The notes under the pieces were generated by a model. That model made no database searches. It was not told where the DNA came from and was given only the letters and a program-made list of their open reading frames with translations. Made by a program: the position numbers and the translations under genes. 64,000 bases of DNA from Gongronella butleri. Lineage: Eukaryota; Mucoromycota; Mucoromycetes; Mucorales; Cunninghamellaceae. Positions 57,934 to 64,000 of this stretch are shown here, in pieces (positions within the stretch are counted from its first letter, which is position 1; the number at the start of each line of letters is the position of its first letter). The stretch is from NCBI GenBank assembly GCA_025201375.1, contig JAIWZP010000001.1:916501-980500 (forward strand), written 5' to 3'.

Positions 57934-60900
57934 TTATTCGTCGTCTTGCTTTTTCTTATTTTTTTGATACTCTTCCTCGAGGATTTCTTCCTGGTCGCCA
58001 ATGGGCGCGACCGTATCGTCGTCGTCATTGGGGGAACCTGGCGCATGATTACGCTCGACGTCCAAGGTTGTTTCGCCGTTTTCGGTGTCTTTGACACGGA
58101 TGCGCACCATTTCGCCCGTGCGCACGCCACCATCGATGAGCAGGCGTGCCAGTGGGTTCAGCACCGCTTTTTGGATCAGGCGATTCAGGGGCCGCGCACC
58201 GTAATTGGGGTCATACCCTCGCTCACCCAGCCAGTCGCGCGCCGACGCGTCAATGTCCAGTGTGATGCGCCGATCCTTCATGCGCTCTTGTACCTCGTTC
58301 AAGCGCACATCCACAATCTGGCGAAGTGCATTGCGCGAAAGGCGATTGAACACCACCTACAGGAAAAAAAAGAGAAAACAGAAAAAAAAAGAGAAAAGAG
58401 GAAAAACCGCGCGTCAATCACCCGAATAAAAAGCATTGCGGTCAAGAGTCCCTCACTGGCTCGCCGGGCATACCATTTCGTCGATGCGGTTGATGAATTC
58501 AGGTGCAAATGCCTGACGCACGGCTTGCATAACACTTTCGCGCGTACGTGGACTCACAATATCGTCCTTGCGGCTGTCTGCAATCAGCGCGTCAGCCCCC
58601 AGATTCGAGGTCATGATCACCAAGCAATTTTTAAAGTCAATCTTGCGGCCCTTGCCTAAAAAGCGCGTCAAAACGGAGAAAAACAAGGAAAACGCTAGTT
58701 TCAAAGGATCATGTTCTTACTATCAGTCAGCACGCCGTCATCAAGCACCTGGAGAAGAATGTTGGACACTACAAAACAAAAAAAAAAGAAAAGAAGAAAG
58801 AGAGGAGGATGAGGGTTGATCAAATGCGCGTCAAAATGTGCGTTGTACCATCACGATGCGCCTTTTCGATCTCATCCAAGAGCACCACGGCGTAAGGTCG
58901 GCGGCGCACGGCTTCGGTCAACTCGCCGCCTTCCTCATGGCCCTATAAAAATAAATAAAAAGGGTCAAGGTGCTGCTTTGTGGAAACAAGGACTGTGATT
59001 TTACCACATAGCCTGGAGGTGAGCCGATCAAACGCGACACGGCGAACTTTTCCCTATTAGCATTGTAAAAAAAAAGTGTGAGACCAGGCCAAATCGCTTT
59101 TACAAAACGAGCTTACATGTATTCGGACATGTCGATGCGGACAATGGCATTTTCCGTGTCAAAAAGGAACTTCGCGATGGTCTTGCAAAGCTCTGTCTTG
59201 CCGGTGCCGCTGCTGCCGAGGAACATGAATGATGCAATGGGACGATTGGGATTCTGCAGACCAGCACGGCTTAGACGTACTGCCTCGGAAACCGCCTGAA
59301 TGGCTTGTGGCTGGCCAACGACGCGCTGCGCAAGCACATCTTCCATGTGAAGCAGCTTCTCACGCTCACCCTTCATCAGATTCTAGTGAAAAAAACACAA
59401 TTGAGCTCAGCTTGGCCCTTTTTCTGTTGCAAATCGCAAACTTACGCGCACTGGGATGCCCGTCATGCGTGACACCACGCGCGCAATGTCGTCCGATGTC
59501 ACTCGCTCATGCACAAATTGCTCGCCTTCTTCGCCAGTGCTACAAAAAAAAAGCGTGAGCTTTTGATTAAAAAAAAAAGTGCCTTACCCTTGCGATTCTT
59601 TTTCAAGGTCCTTCTCCAGCTTGGGCACCACGCCATAGCGCAATTCAGACGCGCGCTGAAAGTTGCCAGAGCGTTGTGCTGCGTGTCAAATTCATATAAA
59701 AATGGTGAATTCAACGCGACATGCACCCTATTTTTTTCTCTATTTTACCAGATTCCAATTCCACACGCGCTTTCTCCAGATCTTCCTTGATGGCCTTGAT
59801 TTTTTCAAGACGCTGGCGCTCCTCGTTCCAGATGCCCGACAGCCGTGCACTCTCCTTTTGACTCTCCTTTAGGTCTGCTTCGAGTTTTTCACGGCGCTCG
59901 ACAGACAATGGGTCTGTCTCCTTGTGTAGCGACTCGAGCTCGATTTGGACGGTCATGATATGGCGATCCAGGTTCTCGAGCTCCTCTGGCTTGCTCTCCT
60001 GTTGCAGCCGCAGCTTGGAACACGCCTCGTCGAGCACGTCAATTGCCTTATCAGGTAGATAACTAGAAAAAGAGCGTTTTTAGCCCATGTTTTTCGATTT
60101 TGTACGTCTTGGCTTACCGGTCCGTGATGTAGCGATTGGAATTGACCGCGGCAGACACCAGGGCGGAATCCTAAACGCAATGAATTCGAAAAAAGGCAAC
60201 CAATAAATTAAAAAAATATATGTGTCATTGGACAATGAACTTACAGCGATGCGCACGCCGTGGTGCACCTCGTAGCGCGGCTTTAGACCGCGCAAGATCG
60301 AAATTGTGTCTTGCACAGTGGGCTCGCTGACCATGACTTGCTGGAAGCGGCGCGCTAACGCCGCGTCTGGCATCACGTACTTGCGATACTCGTCCGTCGT
60401 CGTGGCACCCACACAGCGCAGTTGACCACGCGCAAGTGCAGGCTGCCATGAAAAAAAAAAGGATTTAGACCATCATTCCATTCGATTTCACCCACGGTCT
60501 CATTTTTTTTTTTACCTTGATCAGATTGGCAGCGTCCATGCCGGCACCCTCCGACTTGCCCAAGCCAAGGAGCATGTGGATCTCGTCAACGAACAGGATG
60601 ATTTTGCCCTCAGATTCTTGGACCTCCTTGAGAACTGCTTTGAGACGGTCTTCAAACTCGCCACTATATAAAAAAAAGCATTCAGGACCGCTTTCCAGGG
60701 ATTCAATGCGCCATCTTTTTTTGTGCACGCAGCTTACCGATACTTGGCACCAGCAATCAAGGCCTACGCGACGCGTAAAAAAAAAAAAAAAAAAAAAAGA
60801 GATTGAGCCTCGTTTTTGTCGCTCCATCAGCAATTGGCAACTTACACCGAGATCCAGCGCGATCACATCCTTGTTCTGGATGGACTCGGGCACTTCCTTG

Positions 60901-61831
60901 GCAACAATGCGCTGCGCAAGTCCCTCAGCAATCGCGGTCTTGCCCACACTATACAAAAAAAAAAAATTAAAAAATGTAAGACGTGTTTTGATCGCGCTCC
61001 AATGCGCAATCTCAGGGGTCCGGCACATGCCCTGCGTCGCCCACAAGCACTGGGTTGTTTTTTGTCCTGCGACTCAGCTGAAGAGACAGAAAAGAGGATG
61101 AGCACACAAGAAAAAACAGAAAAAAATTGAAAATGTTCTTTACCCTATATTGAAAATTGAGTTGACACGTCAAATTTTGCATGCTGTCGCTTACACTAGT
61201 ACGAAGAGGAACAAAGGATGCATTAATGGGCTGGTATGATCGCCATCTCATGATTTTTACCTTCCAAAGTGCGTCGAATCTCCTCATCGCGGCCGATGAC
61301 AGGATCTAAAAAGGCAAAAGCGTTTATGACAATGCATTGGGTGGCAACCACGACTTACCAAGTTTGCCATTCTCAGCCATTGCCGTCAGATTCAGGCCCT
61401 AGAGGCGCAAAATTGTCGAAAAGTAAGCGATTTGTGGTGTACCCTGGCGCAGCAAAGCTTACGTACGTATTTTTCAATTGCTTTTTCTTCAGCTTGTTCT
61501 TGATTTGGATTCAGTCGGAAGCCACCTTGCGGTCCGCCAGGCCCACCTGCGAAAACAGCGCGCAAAAGGATATTAAAATGTGAAAACTAGCCTTTGGAGC
61601 CTCTTTTTTTGCCTTTTTTTTTTTTTTTGACTTGACTTTTTTACCGTTAAAGTGTCGTGCGACAACACATGGCGTGAGGCGAAGAGCAGGGGGAGGTCGG
61701 CGCGCCAAAAGGGTGGCCGAGACGGCGCGCGAAGTCTGGGGCAGACGCCGCGCAAGTGAAGGAGCAGAGTAAGCACGTGTCTGGCATGGAAAACGCAGAA
61801 CACGTTCGACAGAGGCCAAGGCGACTCTCAT
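57934..61831 (-). CDS. Mitochondrial ClpB-type disaggregase, Hsp78
   Basis: About sixteen exons. [22 protein letters not shown] at the start (61831) is a mitochondrial presequence, basic and without acids. The bacterial ClpB N-domain is absent, as in yeast Hsp78. AAA1 has [20 protein letters not shown], Walker [14 protein letters not shown] (split by an intron), Walker [14 protein letters not shown] and [10 protein letters not shown]. The coiled-coil M domain follows ([20 protein letters not shown]). AAA2 has Walker [24 protein letters not shown], pore-loop-like SPPGYVGHEEGG, and sensor 2 [12 protein letters not shown]. The C-terminus is acidic then ends DDE. With mitochondrial Hsp70 it resolubilises aggregated matrix proteins. 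Stop TAA is at 57934-57936. Confidence 0.95.
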
Positions 61832-62616
61832 GGCGTTCTTGAAAATAAAAGAAAACGAAAAAGAGAATGAAATGACACAAAAAAAAAAAAAAAGTGCCAT
61901 TCGCCCAAGTTTCCACATGTTTCCAGATCCATGCAAAACAATTCAAAGACCGCCGGCGGTAAAACACGGTCGATGACCTTTTACCTGGTTCCAAATGCAA
62001 ACACACAAGAAAAAACAAAGAGGTGAGATTGCGCGAGCTGTCATGGCTTATCAAGCGTGTTTTGTCATTTTACGTGTCGATGACCAAAAGATAGATCGCT
62101 CAATTGCACATGGGTTTGATTGAGAAAGGCTCGGACAAGCTTGTTGTGGATGCCCAAGGCTTGGCAAGCCTGTGGTTTAGCCCCGATGGAGTCCCATGGC
62201 TGCTTGCCCCGCCCCCCTTTTTTTTGTTCGTTTGGCGCGGGCTATCTAGTTCTTTTCACATTCATGGTGCAACACTTGAAGTTTAGTTTTTGCTGAACAT
62301 GATACCTCGAGCCCACACGCACAGGTTGCAGAATGGCACGATGGCGCCGCAAAAGCGCGCTTGGTCTTACAAGGCGTGGAAAAGAACACGCATACCCTGT
62401 TTTTTTTATCATGGATCAGGCAAGGTGACAGAACTCTCGGGTCATTCAATCCTAATTTTTAATCTGTGAGCATTTGCTGTTCATTAAAAGAGATCAGATG
62501 GGAAAAGGACTACTTGAACAGGAATTTGCTCTTTTGGAGGAGATCTTAGAGGCGTAAAAATCAGTAAATCCGGGGAAAGTTTGTTTTTGGTCTTTTTGAT
62601 GCTGGAAGAGGGGGGG
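61832..62616. other. Intergenic, no gene recognised
   Basis: Promoter side of Hsp78, then unassigned sequence up to the 3' end of the zinc-finger gene. Confidence 0.4.
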
Positions 62617-62904
62617 CTACTCGTCGTCCTTGAATTCCTTTTGTTTCTCAATGACAAAGGCTTGCACCTTTTCATTGATCTGCAAAAAAAAAGAATGAAT
62701 CATACATACCCAGGCGTTTTTTCTATTTCTTTTCTCATTACCTTATGGTATTTCGTGTCTTGATGGACTTTGAGATCATTTTTGCTTGCAAAAGGGACAC
62801 CGCCGCAAGGATGACAATCAAATTGGCGTGTCTAAAAAAAAAAAAATTCAAATCTCTGATTTTAACATGGACTGGGCTAATCTTACCAGAGTGAGGCGCT
62901 TCTA

Positions 62905-62977
<73 letters not shown>

Positions 62978-63931
62978 TATCAAAAGGTGAGATGAGGGAC
63001 AACGACAACAAAATGGGCGCACCTTGTGCAATTTTCCTTCGTTGTGCACCTGGAGTTTGTGCTGGCCACAGAACACATGACACGTGCTGCACATTCCAGG
63101 AAGATCGGTGACAAACAGAGCCTACACGGAAAAATTGTTGAGCAAATGCGCTCATTTTGACCTGGCAATTGCTGTTTACCAAGTGTGCTCGGACGTGAGG
63201 TCCCCATTGTCTATTCGTGACCGACTGCTTGCACGCGTCGCATGTGACATGGTCCTCATCCTAAAACAATAATTGCGTCCGTTTTAATAATGATTTTAAA
63301 AGGGACAATTGCGCACCACTTCCACAATTTTTACCGATTGTGTGCACGTAAAGATGCTGGTATTGAGAGTGGCTTTGAAGGGAGGGTGAATGTAGTTGGC
63401 ATCGTGCTAAAAACAAAACAATCAGCAAGGTTGACAAGCCAAAAGGAAGAAAATTTGATTCGTACCTTATTGATGGACATTTTCAGCGCCACGACGTCGT
63501 TCTCGCGCAACGCATGGCCCGTGCACTTGTGGTCACTCATTTTGTTACGCACAATCGTCTTGTCGCAATGACGGCAGCGCACGTATGCCTAGAAACAAAA
63601 AAAAAAATCAGCCGCCATCCATTTTTTCTCATTTGATCTGCTGCTCATCAAACGTACATCCTTGCTGTAGACATCGGGGGGTAATTGGCTGCATGTAGCG
63701 TCCACGATACGCATCTGAACGGTGCGGGCATATGCGCCAGCGAGGCCTGTCGAGGCGTTCTTGAGAAATTCAGCCATCTTTGCAATATCCAATTGCCACA
63801 CGGACGTGATGTCATCCTGGTGTCCAAGGAGGCGCAGAAATGCTCGTGCGCTGCCAAAGTCAATTTCGTGAAAGTCACTTTTGATAAAAAAAAAAAAAAA
63901 AGGGAAAAATCATCAGTGTCTCGTTTCTCTG

Positions 63932-63978
<47 letters not shown>

Positions 63979-64000
63979 AAGTGAGAGATCGACCCCTGCA
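62617..64000 (-). CDS. Zinc-finger protein, 5' part beyond the right edge
   Basis: Exons read on the minus strand towards the stop at 62617-62619. The first visible exon (to about 63878) encodes DFHEIDFGSARAFLRLLGHQ and ends QLPPDVYSKD. Next come VRCRHCDKTIVRNKMSDHKC, then HDANYIHPPFKATLNTSIF, then HVTCDACKQSVTNRQWGPHV, then MCSTCHVFCGQHKLQVHNEG. The last finger is FDCHPCGGVPFASKNDLKVH, and the tail ends VIEKQKEFKDDE. The CxxC...H(x4-5)H fingers, one per exon, resemble RNA- or dsRNA-binding C2H2 (JAZ-type) fingers. The first two paired-Cys motifs differ from standard C2H2. No named family is recognised. The 5' end is cut by the window. Confidence 0.72.
62906..62975. repeat. Uninterrupted 70-bp poly(A) run inside an intron
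   Basis: Lies in the intron of the minus-strand zinc-finger gene, hence a 70-nt poly(U) in its pre-mRNA. The longest homopolymer in the window. Length is likely unstable in sequencing. Confidence 0.9.
63934..63974. repeat. 41-bp poly(T) run
   Basis: Near the right edge, upstream of the first visible exon of the minus-strand zinc-finger gene, and so within its upstream intron or 5' region. Confidence 0.85.

Overview
The window is nuclear DNA of a eukaryote, most likely a fungus. Genes are compact and cut by many short introns (mostly about 60-120 nt) with consensus GT...AG ends. The protein set includes a Kre9/KNH-type secreted wall protein, a CDK8/SRB10 kinase, a Nup85-like nucleoporin, a Ptc2-like PP2C and an Unc104-type kinesin-3. 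An early-diverging (Mucoromycota-like) fungus is my best guess, from intron density and domain architecture; no taxonomic search was possible. Homopolymer A and T runs are everywhere, especially A-runs just inside intron donors and T-runs just before acceptors.

Layout. 1-2636: a G/T-rich minisatellite with a 261-bp higher-order repeat, then a copy of an interspersed repeat (family A). 2637-11283: CDK8-like kinase, ABHD13/BEM46-type hydrolase, an acidic hypothetical protein, a short minus-strand hypothetical gene and a divergent GT32-type glycosyltransferase. 11284-16465: a repeat island with two family B copies around an orphan gene at 13476. 16466-26038: mitochondrial uL2 and Nup85-like gene (divergent pair), a four-LIM protein, a KNH-like secreted protein and an ER thioredoxin-fold (PDI-like) protein. 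26039-35244: a 9-kb gene-poor island with family A copies, a 113-122-bp tandem array, a long foldback, palindromes, a Tc1/mariner transposase tail and one tRNA-Val. 35245-51000: calcineurin A, kinesin-3, PP2C, the tRNA adenosine deaminase TAD2/ADAT2, a single-pass membrane protein and Rpn13. 51001-53478: a third family B copy, inverted. 53479-64000: an MFS transporter, a SURF4/Erv29 cargo receptor, a mitochondrial ClpB/Hsp78 disaggregase and a zinc-finger gene that runs off the right edge.

The genes are housekeeping and do not form a dedicated pathway, although calcineurin and PP2C (signalling), and the ER pair PDI-like/SURF4 (folding and export), are functionally related. The least explained material is non-coding: two diverged interspersed repeat families with no recognised coding capacity, the foldback/palindrome cluster near 28.3-29.4 kb, and the A-run/T-run intron architecture. 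I found no operon, CRISPR array or bacterial-type system.
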